A stretch of DNA of 64,000 bases from contig CAZFLY010000001.1 of the NCBI GenBank assembly GCA_964519995.1, forward strand, positions 1 through 64,000, in the 5' to 3' direction. The position numbers and the translations under genes are program-made. The notes beneath the pieces were generated by a model, which saw nothing but the letters and a program-made list of their open reading frames with translations, was not told the DNA's origin and made no database searches. This document shows positions 33,764-41,490 of the stretch, piece by piece (the first letter of the stretch is position 1; the number at the start of each line of letters is the position of its first letter). This stretch comes from CAZFLY01 sp964519995. GTDB taxonomy: Bacteria > Planctomycetota > Phycisphaerae > Sedimentisphaerales > Anaerobacaceae.

Positions 33764-34654
33764 ATGTCTGCCTCAACCTTGGTTACCGGCATACCTTTGA
33801 TATCGGTCACTGCAGATTGCCTGCCGGAGGTCTGGGAAAAGGCGGTTCTTGCCGTCTGGGACAAGGGCCTTGATATAAAAACTCAGTACGATAAGTTAGA
33901 AGATCCGCCAAGCAAAGATGCAACTGCTGTGATTACTGTTACAAACCCTTTTAACGAACCCCGCATACATAAGAACTTTCCAGGCGGGCCTGAGGAACTT
34001 GAGGCATATCGACAAGAGGTAGTCGCAGGAATACACGACCATTGGATAGACCCTGCCGCCGGTAAATGGACCTATACCTATCACGAGCGATTATTCTCGT
34101 ACTCGTCCTCTGGGGACATTCAAGATGCCAATACACCACGGCCGCTTGAAAGGGTCGATCAGATTCAATACATAGTCGATTGTCTGTCAAAAGCTGGCCA
34201 TAGCCGACGAGCGCAAGCGATAACATGGATGCCAACTGCTGATCCAGCTACCGAGCATCCACCATGCCTGCAAAGGATATGGTGTAGATTAGCTGCGAAC
34301 GAGACCGGCGAGGTATCACTTAATATGAACACACACTGGAGAAGCAGAGATCTGTACAAGGCATGGTTTATGAACGCTTATGTACTAACCGACCTTCAAA
34401 AGATTATCGCTGAGCAAATATCCGCAAACATAGGTAAGTCAATAAAAGTCGGCAGATATGTTGACATAAGCGATTCGTTGCATATTTATGGCAGCTATTT
34501 TAATGAGGTCGCACCGGAGATAGAGAAGATGCGTAGCAGTTCGTTTCACCAGCGGTCATGGGCGAGTACTCACCCTGCTTTTAATGCTATGACCCGTGAA
34601 GCCAAAGAAAAACTCGCAAAAGACCCTGACTGGTACGCTAAGGCTCGCGGCTAA
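33764..34654 (+). CDS. Thymidylate synthase (ThyA)-superfamily protein
   Basis: 296 residues from ATG 33764, which has AAGGAG 10 bases upstream; the longer open frame from 33620 overlaps the previous gene and is rejected. The second half has the ThyA active-site layout: PPCLQRIWCR with the nucleophile-type Cys168, HWRSRDLYKAWFMN (191-204) matching the phosphate-binding RSxD and the folate/dUMP contact Asn, and a final YVDISDSLHIYGSYF matching the HxY dUMP-binding element. The N-terminal 100 residues are unlike standard ThyA. It may methylate dUMP or hydroxymethylate a cytidylate. No folA follows, and a flavin-dependent ThyX could also exist elsewhere. Confidence 0.75.
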   Translation: MSASTLVTGIPLISVTADCLPEVWEKAVLAVWDKGLDIKTQYDKLEDPPSKDATAVITVTNPFNEPRIHKNFPGGPEELEAYRQEVVAGIHDHWIDPAAGKWTYTYHERLFSYSSSGDIQDANTPRPLERVDQIQYIVDCLSKAGHSRRAQAITWMPTADPATEHPPCLQRIWCRLAANETGEVSLNMNTHWRSRDLYKAWFMNAYVLTDLQKIIAEQISANIGKSIKVGRYVDISDSLHIYGSYFNEVAPEIEKMRSSSFHQRSWASTHPAFNAMTREAKEKLAKDPDWYAKARG

Positions 34655-34923
34655 ATGTCAAGCGTGACGAGAAATCCAAAAATCAGATCTGAACCGAGAA
34701 AACAACATTAATAAGTTTTTCGGCATGCTCGGAAGTAAAACCAAAATCAAGCAGATATAAAAAATCACGTCATAGGATTCCTAATAATATAAACCACTGA
34801 GAACCTTGCAAGACGCATTTCAATAAATCCTTACCTTGCACTACTTCGCTGATGGTTTGAAAAAGCAATGGCAAAAAATTGGTGCTCTGATTTGCCTTTT
34901 GTGTTTTTTGTATTAGACTTTAC

Positions 34924-35040
34924 ATGAGTGAGCAGACAATACAGAGTAAGGATAACTCTCGTGCGGTCTATTTCAGGGAAATAGGGCATATAGAATCCCC
35001 GGATGGGGCATTGCCATTATACTTGGGCTTTGATTCATAA
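34924..35040 (+). CDS. Putative 38-residue small protein ahead of a terminator
   Basis: ATG at 34924 opens a 38-codon frame (MSEQTIQSKDNSRAVYFREI, then GHIESPDGALPLYLGFDS). Its stop is 38 bp before a strong terminator at 35078-35109. The peptide is polar, has no membrane helix, and the composition looks protein-like. No clear ribosome site precedes it. The 680-bp stretch 34655-35334 otherwise holds the terminator and the nrdR control region; 34655-34920 shows nothing recognisable. Alternatively the transcript is a small RNA and the frame is chance. Confidence 0.4.
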   Translation: MSEQTIQSKDNSRAVYFREIGHIESPDGALPLYLGFDS

Positions 35041-35077
35041 CCCAATGGGGGGGCTATGTGAGTTTCTTTCCGAGTTG

Positions 35078-35109
35078 GCCTCTGCGTTTCTTGACGCAGA
35101 GGCTTTTTT
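35078..35109 (+). terminator. Strong rho-independent terminator
   Basis: GCCTCTGCGT (35078-35087) pairs perfectly with ACGCAGAGGC (35094-35103) across a six-base loop, followed by six T. It would end a plus-strand transcript covering the 38-codon ORF and insulate nrdR. Confidence 0.85.
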
Positions 35110-35205
35110 CACACTTACCCTCAAATCGAGCCGAGATCGCTCAGTAAAGAAATCCAGCAGCTTATGAGGAGGCTCCAAATAAAAAAACTTATTGAAAGAT
35201 TTTTC

Positions 35206-35257
35206 TTGACATACTATATATTGTTCTTACGCTATGTAGCTTAGATAGATATAGTAC
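35206..35257 (+). promoter_or_regulatory. nrdR promoter with a pair of NrdR-box-like sites
   Basis: TTGACA at 35206-35211 is a perfect sigma-70 type -35 hexamer; TACGCT at 35228-35233 is a fair -10 with 16-bp spacing. Between them CTATATATTG (35214-35223) fits the NrdR-box core CWATATATWG completely. Exactly 31 bp downstream ATAGATATAG (35245-35254) fits at 8 of 10 positions. Paired NrdR boxes about three helical turns apart are the known operator layout of ribonucleotide reductase operons, so NrdR probably represses its own gene here. Confidence 0.6.
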
Positions 35258-35334
35258 GGTATTGACGTGCTATATGAAATCGGCGTTTAGTAGAGAGAAA
35301 AGATTGCTATAGACTAAGGAGGTCAACGTGGGCT

Positions 35335-35826
35335 GTGAGATGTCCCTTTTGCAAGGAAGACAGGGATAAAGTTGTTGACTCACGCTCAAGCGACGCCGGC
35401 AGGATAATTCGACGCCGTCGTCAATGCTTGGCATGCAAGAGACGCTTTACAACTTATGAAAAGGTGGGTGAGAGCTTCAAACTTCAGGTGATTAAAAAAG
35501 ACAAGTCTCGGATCCCATACGATAGGGACAAGATTATTGCCGGTTTGCAGAAGGCTTGCTATAAAAGACCTGTTTCGGTAGAACAAGTTCAGCAAATAAC
35601 AGATAAAGTCGAAGAAGATATATTTCGGAGGTTTGATAAGGAGGTCACATCATCTTTCATCGGTGATAGTGTCATGACGCACCTTAGGGTTGTTGATAAG
35701 GTTGCGTATATACGTTTCGCAAGTGTGTACCGTCGATTCAGAGACGCAGGCGAATTGATTGAGGAGGTCAGTCGGGCTATTCAGCAGACGGAACCTATGG
35801 CACAACTGAAGCTTTTCGATGTATAG
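35335..35826 (+). CDS. nrdR: Transcriptional repressor NrdR
   Basis: Represses ribonucleotide reductase genes when dATP is high. The 163-residue protein starts at GTG 35335 with AGGAGG 11 bases upstream. The N-terminal zinc ribbon has MRCPFCKED (Cys3, Cys6) and CLACKRRFTTYEKV with the second Cys pair. From about residue 48 an ATP-cone domain follows (VIKKDKSRIPYDRDKIIAGL ... RRFDKEVTSSFIGDSVMTHL ... RFASVYRRF), which senses ATP against dATP. The gene is preceded by likely NrdR boxes and followed 83 bp later by another ATP-cone gene. No ribonucleotide reductase gene is in the window. Confidence 0.95.
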   Translation: MRCPFCKEDRDKVVDSRSSDAGRIIRRRRQCLACKRRFTTYEKVGESFKLQVIKKDKSRIPYDRDKIIAGLQKACYKRPVSVEQVQQITDKVEEDIFRRFDKEVTSSFIGDSVMTHLRVVDKVAYIRFASVYRRFRDAGELIEEVSRAIQQTEPMAQLKLFDV

Positions 35827-35909
35827 GCAAGGCAGTCGGTAAGGACTACCTTGTTCACTGTCTGATAGCCTCTTACTCTTGAGCCTTGCAGGGAGGCGAC
35901 CTGTAGCAG

Positions 35910-36491
35910 ATGAGGATGCAGCTAAAGGTCATCAAGGCAGATGGAACTGCCGAGGAGTACTTGCACACCAAGATAGTAGGTACCATAAGTAACGCTTTTA
36001 GCGAGGTAGGCAGACCGGATATATTCATCGCAGAAGAGCTTGCAGAGGTGGTGACTTATCATCTCTACCATCAGCAGAGTCGGCACAGTGTAGCCACCAG
36101 TGAAATCCTTTCCATAATCAAAGTAGTTCTCACATCCACGAATAATGAAGATGCTGCGATTGCACTGAGCGAGCACTATTACGAGCGTAAGCTCAGGCGA
36201 TCACGAATAGAAGTTGTTCGGGTTGACATTCAGGAACTGTCCGATGCTGAACTTCTCAACGACACCGAGAACCTGCGCAGCAGGTACCGCTGGGACAAGG
36301 CCAGGATAGTAAATGACCTCGTAGCCGAGCAGGGCCTTTCAAGGCAGATGGCGAGGACCATCGCTTCGATGGTCGAGGAGAAGATTTTCAACATGGGAAT
36401 TACGCCTGTCCCGGCTGGCCTGATAAAGCAACTCGTCCTTAGAGACGCTGCGGCTATTCTGCAGGCCCAGCAACAACTGCAAACCGTCTAA
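35910..36491 (+). CDS. Stand-alone ATP-cone domain protein
   Basis: A 193-residue protein with an ATP-cone in its first half: LKVIKADGTAEEYLHTKIVGTISNAF, then HSVATSEILSIIKVVL and AIALSEHYYERK; this is the allosteric nucleotide-binding fold of NrdR and class I/III reductases. The second half (RYRWDKARIVNDLVAEQGLS, then RTIASMVEEKIFNMGI) looks like a degenerate second cone. There is no zinc ribbon and no reductase domain. GGGAGGCG precedes the ATG. Lying just after nrdR in the same direction, it may modulate NrdR or serve as a nucleotide sensor; no such role is established. Confidence 0.8.
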   Translation: MRMQLKVIKADGTAEEYLHTKIVGTISNAFSEVGRPDIFIAEELAEVVTYHLYHQQSRHSVATSEILSIIKVVLTSTNNEDAAIALSEHYYERKLRRSRIEVVRVDIQELSDAELLNDTENLRSRYRWDKARIVNDLVAEQGLSRQMARTIASMVEEKIFNMGITPVPAGLIKQLVLRDAAAILQAQQQLQTV

Positions 36492-36549
36492 ACAGACTTA
36501 TCACACAGTATCCATCACTTTTTGAAATTAACACATCCACTCATTGAGT

Positions 36550-37476
36550 TCAGTAGTTGATTATTTTCTTTACGCGGTCGAGGATATTGTTTTTCAGCTC
36601 TACCGACGTAGTGTCGAGCCAGTTGACGTTTCTAAAGGTCTTAAACCATGTGCGCTGACTCTTGGCCAATCGTCGGGTGTTCCTTTTCATAAGCTCGACA
36701 GCCTCATCAAGCGTCCTCCGACCGGCCAGGTGCTCGATTATCTCCGCATAACCAATGGCACTGTTAGCCTGTTTACTGAGAGGTTTGTCTTCAGCCAGCA
36801 AAAACTTAACCTCATCGACCAGGCCAGCGGAAACCATTCTCTTTACCCTGGCATTGATCTGCCGATTCTCCTCAGCCCTTTCTCTTCGTATGCCTATTAT
36901 CATCCAACCATGTTGTGTATTGCGTCTATCCCACTGCTTCTGAAAGATCGAGATAGGTCTGCCGGTGATCTTGTATACCTCTATAGCGCGGATTATGCGT
37001 CTCGCGTCATTCGGACTTATCCGCTCAGCAGCGACTGGGTCAATCAACGCCAATTCTCTGTGGAGCTCTACCAGTCCCTCGGCTTCTGCACGTGCTCGTA
37101 GTTCGTCGCGCAGCCACTCATCAGCTCCAGGTCCCTCAAAAAGACCGTACAAGAGCGCCTTTATATAAAGAGCTGTTCCACCAACGGCAACGATATTCTT
37201 TCTGCGAGACGTTATTTGTTGCATTGCTTTTTGAGCATGCTCGAGGAATGCTCCGACACTGAACGACTCGCTCGGTTCAACCACATCGACCAGATGGTGT
37301 TTGACTTGCTGCAGAGCCTCCTTGGGCGGCTTGGCCGTACCGATATTCATTCGGCGATAGACCTTCATCGAGTCGACGCTAATAATTTCAGCGTCCAAAC
37401 TCCTGGCAAGTTCAAAGGCCAATTGCCCTTTGCCTGACGCAGTAACACCAAGAATTAGAACTCTATTAGCGGCCAT
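36550..37476 (-). CDS. miaA: tRNA dimethylallyltransferase
   Basis: Adds the isopentenyl group to A37 of tRNAs reading UNN codons. The 308-residue length is normal. Motifs: P-loop LGVTASGKGQLAFELA (9-24), DSMKVYRRMNIGTAKP (35-50), HHLVDVVEPSESFSVG, VAVGGTALYIKALLYGLF and RRIIRAIEVYKITGRPIS. The P-loop reads SGKG where most MiaA have SGKT or SGKS, an unusual loss of the Mg-coordinating hydroxyl residue. Single gene, convergent with the ATP-cone gene. Confidence 0.94.
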   Translation of the reverse strand: MAANRVLILGVTASGKGQLAFELARSLDAEIISVDSMKVYRRMNIGTAKPPKEALQQVKHHLVDVVEPSESFSVGAFLEHAQKAMQQITSRRKNIVAVGGTALYIKALLYGLFEGPGADEWLRDELRARAEAEGLVELHRELALIDPVAAERISPNDARRIIRAIEVYKITGRPISIFQKQWDRRNTQHGWMIIGIRRERAEENRQINARVKRMVSAGLVDEVKFLLAEDKPLSKQANSAIGYAEIIEHLAGRRTLDEAVELMKRNTRRLAKSQRTWFKTFRNVNWLDTTSVELKNNILDRVKKIINY

Positions 37477-37516
37477 TTTATGAAACGAAAATGCTTTGTA
37501 GAAACCTTCACAACAA

Positions 37517-37721
37517 GGTCATTTTGAGCGGAGCCCCCGTGTCTTCTGTCTTGCCTCTGCGACTCTCGTCGCTCGCATCTGCGGTTACGCGAGTGCAGGC
37601 GCAAGACGAGGCAGCAGGCAAAGACAAAAACAGGGGCGAAGCCGAGAAATCTGCATGCAACAGCGCTGCTAACCCAGATTTCTCCACTCCGTTCGCTGCG
37701 CTCACTACGGTCGAAATGACA
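37517..37721. repeat. Palindromic interspersed repeat, family A copy 2, with a nested element
   Basis: About 205 bp from GGTCATTTTGAGCGGAG to ACGGTCGAAATGACA. Reading inward from the right it has ATTTCTCCACTCCGTTCGCT and a GAGAAATCTGCATGCAACAG core that also forms the body of the copy at 57951-58115 in inverted orientation. The left hairpin (GTGTCTTCTGTC...GACAAAAACAGGGG) is interrupted by another palindrome at about 37554-37605 containing CTGCGGTTACGCGAGTGCAG; that same sequence lies in frame within nadK. Spurious ORFs across this element give near-identical peptides at both family A sites. Confidence 0.85.
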
Positions 37722-37842
37722 TCTTTTCTACGGAGCAAAACGAAAGCAGAATCCAGAATTTAGAATTCTGACTTCTAAAGTCATCGTTTTGCAGTATAAT
37801 TTCGATATCATCTTTTTACAAATTGAATTATGGAAGCTGTTT

Positions 37843-38745
37843 ATGGCACCGGCTGAAAAAGTAGATTCCGACTTTGATATACTGTTGCGCCGCAAAGCAC
37901 AGTTTATTAACGAGATTCTCAAGCAACTTCTCAACTACCAACAAATTGATAACGACTTAAAAGAGGTGATACGCTACAGTCTTTTTGCGCCTGGTAAACG
38001 CATTCGCTCGGTGTTGGTTCTATGGTGTTGTGAGCTTGTCAGTGGAAGTCTGAATCGCGATGCTGAGATTGCAGCAGCAGCTATTGAGATGTTGCACACG
38101 TATTCGCTTGTGCACGATGACTTGCCAGCGATGGACAATGACGACATGCGACGCGGCCAGCCCACCTGTCATAAGGCCTTTGATGAGGCAGCGGCCATTT
38201 TGGCTGGAGATGCGCTTCTGACCTTGGCATTTGAGCTTCTGGCAAAAGAGATACATGAACCGACCACTGCCGTTAGGTTAATCACACAATTGGCAGAATC
38301 CGCTGGGTCCAATGGTATGATCGCAGGCCAAATGGCCGATCTGAAGGCTGAAAAGACGGCTGGCAGCATCGAAATTATAGAATATATTCATCTTAACAAA
38401 ACAGCTAAGATGTTTCGATGTGCAGCGATAATGGGAGCTATCTGCGGGGGAGCGGACAATAAGCAGTTACAGTGCTTGGGCGAGTATGGGCTGAAACTGG
38501 GATTGGGCTTTCAGATAGCTGATGACGTTCTTGATGTAAATACGTCGAGTGAGGAATTGGGCAAAACCGCCGGCAAAGACGCCAGGGCTGGCAAGGTAAC
38601 ATATCCAGCTTTGCTTGGAATAGAGCAATCAAAGCAAGTCGCAGAGAAATTTGCCCGTGAAGCGGTTGCCGCATTGGAGCCGTTCGGCAAAAAGGCTGAC
38701 ACATTACGTCATTTGGCTATGCAGCTTTTACACAGGAAAAAATAA
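37843..38745 (+). CDS. ispA: Polyprenyl (farnesyl/geranylgeranyl) diphosphate synthase
   Basis: Condenses IPP with allylic diphosphates to make C15-C20 prenyl chains. From ATG 37843 (MAPAEKVDSDF) it has 300 residues; the frame opens at 37789. Motifs: GKRIRSVLVLW (IPP binding), first Asp-rich motif HDDLPAMDNDDMRRG, GQMADLKAE, KTAKMF and second Asp-rich motif GFQIADDVLDV with DARAGKVTYPALLG. The DDLPxMDxD form is that of short-chain synthases such as IspA. dxs lies 770 bp downstream and nadK after it, an arrangement seen in many bacteria where ispA, dxs and nadK cluster. Confidence 0.93.
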   Translation: MAPAEKVDSDFDILLRRKAQFINEILKQLLNYQQIDNDLKEVIRYSLFAPGKRIRSVLVLWCCELVSGSLNRDAEIAAAAIEMLHTYSLVHDDLPAMDNDDMRRGQPTCHKAFDEAAAILAGDALLTLAFELLAKEIHEPTTAVRLITQLAESAGSNGMIAGQMADLKAEKTAGSIEIIEYIHLNKTAKMFRCAAIMGAICGGADNKQLQCLGEYGLKLGLGFQIADDVLDVNTSSEELGKTAGKDARAGKVTYPALLGIEQSKQVAEKFAREAVAALEPFGKKADTLRHLAMQLLHRKK

Positions 38746-39026
38746 CTCATACACACAGCATAGAGCTAAATACACAGTACCTACTATACAACATCAGGAA
38801 CATATATTTACTTATTCCAGTCCCTAAAACGCCCATATCAGTACTGAGAATCCGTGTTATTGCCTTACAGCCCACGCTACTGAGGGAAGATTTCCATGGG
38901 TAAGCGGCCAAGCGACTAAAATGGATTACCAAACAGCAGGAGGTTGTCTGAGCGGTGATTTTATTAAGGAGGAAAACTGGCCCAAGCCGATAGAATAGAG
39001 TGTAGAAACGTCTTGGGGGATGAAGT

Positions 39027-39221
39027 ATGAAAACATGGAAGTTTGTCGCCGAAGTACTGTGTGTTATATATGCCGCGTTACTTCTTAGCGAGGCAGTTTA
39101 TTCTATCGGTGAATTCAGGTTCAGGCCTATAGAACGGAAATCTCTTCTAAAGAGATTCAATTCACCGAGTCACATCCGTCCGCCGCCTTTGGTCTCTGGG
39201 AGTCACAGCACTCCTTCGTAG
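39027..39221 (+). CDS. Putative 64-residue small membrane protein
   Basis: An ORF with GGGGGATG 6-8 bases before its ATG and a good terminator 30 bp after its stop. The N-terminal 30 residues (MKTWKFVAEVLCVIYAALLL, then SEAVYSIGEF) form one hydrophobic helix; the remainder is basic and proline/serine-rich. A plausible independent small gene, since 38746-39515 is otherwise non-coding (a repeat at 39396-39448 and nothing else recognised). No family known to me. Confidence 0.5.
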   Translation: MKTWKFVAEVLCVIYAALLLSEAVYSIGEFRFRPIERKSLLKRFNSPSHIRPPPLVSGSHSTPS

Positions 39222-39252
39222 TTAACTCGTAATTATAGATTACGAACTAAGA

Positions 39253-39282
39253 GGCCATAAGCGTAAAGCTTACGGCCTTTTT
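39253..39282 (+). terminator. Rho-independent terminator after the 64-residue ORF
   Basis: GGCCATAAGC (39253-39262) pairs with GCTTACGGCC (39268-39277) with one mismatch and a five-base loop, followed by five T. It supports transcription of the small ORF just upstream. Confidence 0.75.
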
Positions 39283-39395
39283 CATTACGGTGCTTTCTCC
39301 TCTTAGGTTGTCAGTAGCACATTTAATATTAAACTGCTATACTATGGACCTTAAGATTTGCTCACCTATGAGCTACCTGACGAGAAGCAGTTCGG

Positions 39396-39448
39396 CTCTG
39401 CCCGCCGCCCCGCTTTGCGGTGGTGAGAGACAACGCAGGGGCAGGAGT
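39396..39448. repeat. Palindromic interspersed repeat, family E copy 1
   Basis: CTGCCCGCCGCCCCGCTTTG leads, via a short spacer, into CAACGCAGGGGCAG. Its reverse complement matches 42516-42559 over both arms (CTGCCCCTGCGTT and CCGCAAAGCGGGGCGGCGGG). Lies upstream of dxs. Confidence 0.75.
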
Positions 39449-39515
39449 TCACTGCCGAAGGGTTGACTGTACCTTTGTTTGAGGGTGTCATATAACATAA
39501 CTGAAGGTATCATGA

Positions 39516-41480
39516 ATGGCTGGATTGCTTGACAAGGTAAATAGCCCAGACGATTTGAAAAAGCTCACTGTTTCGCAGCTTGAAACGCTGGCGCAACAGA
39601 TACGACAGTTCATCGTCGAGTCGGTCAGCAAAACAGGCGGTCATCTGACCAGTAACTTGGGGGTTGTAGAACTGACCCTGGCACTGCACTATGTGTTCAA
39701 TTTTAAGCGAGATAAGTTGCTCTGGGATGTCGGTCATCAGTGCTACACACATAAAATCATTACCGGCAGAAGAGGTAAATTCCAGCTACTTCGCCAATCC
39801 AGCGGTATAAGTGGTTTTCCAAATCCAGCTGAGAGTGAATATGACCAGTTCATTGTTGGCCATGCGGGAACATCCATCGCCACTGCGCTTGGAATGGCTC
39901 TGGCGGAGGAATTAAAATGGCTGAACTCAGATGTTAAACGTCAAGAAGCAAAGGGTGCAAGTAAAGAATACAGCGCGGATGCAAACAAAATCGTGGCAGT
40001 GGTTGGCGATGCCAGTATTGTCAATGGAAGCAACTTTGAGGCTCTGAATAATCTCGGACTTATCAAGAGACAACTATTGATCGTGATCAATGATAACTCA
40101 ATGGCTATCGATGCAACCGTTGGAGCGGTGGCAAAGTATTTTTCCAGGGCTAGGCTGAGCCAGACCTACGACGATCTGCGTAAGACCACCACCAACATTC
40201 TCGATCATGTGCCTGCCGTCGGCAAGACCGTCGAGGAAGCGATTGAAAGGATAAAAAAGAGCATTCGTATGGTTTGGCCGGCCAGTCAGATGTTCGAGAG
40301 CCTCAATATTCCATACTTTGGCCCCGTTGATGGGCACGACCTCGAATCGCTTATAAAACTATTCGAGGCGCTGGGCCAGCTAACCCACCCGGCGGTATTG
40401 CATGTTTATACTCAGAAGGGCAAGGGTTTTAAGCCGGCTGACGTTCAGCCTAGTAAATTTCATTCAACCGGTCCGTTCCAGGTCGGTGAGGACAAGGTTG
40501 AGCAATTGACCGAAGTTAGCAGGCCGAGTTTTACAAGTGTATTTGGAAGAAGCCTTACAGAGCTGGCAGAGAAAAATAACAAAATTGTTGCCATAACTTC
40601 AGCGATGTGCGATGGCACGGGCTTGGTCGAATTTCGCAAGAAATTTGCAGGCCGATTTTACGATGTTGGTATTGCCGAAAGCGCCGCCGTGGATATCGCG
40701 GCGGGCTTGGCCAAGAATGGCTTAAAGCCTGTAGTCTGTATTTATTCGACTTTTTTACAGCGGAGCTTCGATCAGATTTTTCAGGAAGTGGCGTTGCAGA
40801 ACCTGCCTGTAGTTTTCTGTATTGACAGGGCCGGTGTGGTAGGTCCAGACGGCCCAACGCACCACGGATTGATGGACATCGGCTTTATGAGGATGTTGCC
40901 GAATATGGTGCTGACAGCACCTGCAAATGATATCGAAATGAAACTATCGCTGGAATTCGCGCTCTCGGCCGATAGGCCGGTAGTTATCAGATATCCCAAG
41001 GACCTTATTCCGTCGAAAATGTTTGTCAGAGCCGCGTGTATCAAGCCCTTCAAGCTGGGAAAAAGCGTAACCGTCAAAAAAACAAAAGGTTCAGCTATTG
41101 TGATTGTCAGTTATGGCTGTGTCTTAACAGAAGCGCTAAAAGCAGCCAGCAAATTAGCCAAACAGGGCATTGGAGCAGATGTAATCAATGCTCGTTTTGC
41201 TGCTCCTGTTGACAGCAGGATTCTCTCTTTACTAGACGCTGGAAAAAAGATAATAACCATCGAAGACCACCATCTGGCATGTGGATTCGGCTCTGCATTG
41301 CTTGAATTGGCCGCGGTTCACCTGGGTCAAATGTCAGCCAGCATAATGAGTTCCATTTATCCACTGGGTGCACCAAGCAGATTTATAGGACAGAACTCGC
41401 GTGCACGACAGCTTATGGAGGTAGGTATAAATGCCGATGAGATAGTACGGACAGCCAAGCGGATGTTACAAGGACGATAG
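39516..41480 (+). CDS. dxs: 1-deoxy-D-xylulose-5-phosphate synthase
   Basis: First enzyme of the MEP pathway; joins pyruvate and glyceraldehyde 3-phosphate using thiamine diphosphate. The 654 residues cover the transketolase-like layout: GGHLTSNLGVVELTLALHYV near the N-terminus, DVGHQCYTHKIITGR, the ThDP motif VGDASIVNGSNFEALNN (the family more often has GDGA), the FGPVDGHD block, the pyrimidine domain with VGIAESAAVDIAAGLA (catalytic Glu) and a C-terminal transketolase domain. Its stop is 10 bp before nadK, so the two are cotranscribed; ispA upstream supplies the next pathway stage. Confidence 0.96.
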   Translation: MAGLLDKVNSPDDLKKLTVSQLETLAQQIRQFIVESVSKTGGHLTSNLGVVELTLALHYVFNFKRDKLLWDVGHQCYTHKIITGRRGKFQLLRQSSGISGFPNPAESEYDQFIVGHAGTSIATALGMALAEELKWLNSDVKRQEAKGASKEYSADANKIVAVVGDASIVNGSNFEALNNLGLIKRQLLIVINDNSMAIDATVGAVAKYFSRARLSQTYDDLRKTTTNILDHVPAVGKTVEEAIERIKKSIRMVWPASQMFESLNIPYFGPVDGHDLESLIKLFEALGQLTHPAVLHVYTQKGKGFKPADVQPSKFHSTGPFQVGEDKVEQLTEVSRPSFTSVFGRSLTELAEKNNKIVAITSAMCDGTGLVEFRKKFAGRFYDVGIAESAAVDIAAGLAKNGLKPVVCIYSTFLQRSFDQIFQEVALQNLPVVFCIDRAGVVGPDGPTHHGLMDIGFMRMLPNMVLTAPANDIEMKLSLEFALSADRPVVIRYPKDLIPSKMFVRAACIKPFKLGKSVTVKKTKGSAIVIVSYGCVLTEALKAASKLAKQGIGADVINARFAAPVDSRILSLLDAGKKIITIEDHHLACGFGSALLELAAVHLGQMSASIMSSIYPLGAPSRFIGQNSRARQLMEVGINADEIVRTAKRMLQGR

Positions 41481-41490
41481 GAAGTACGAA

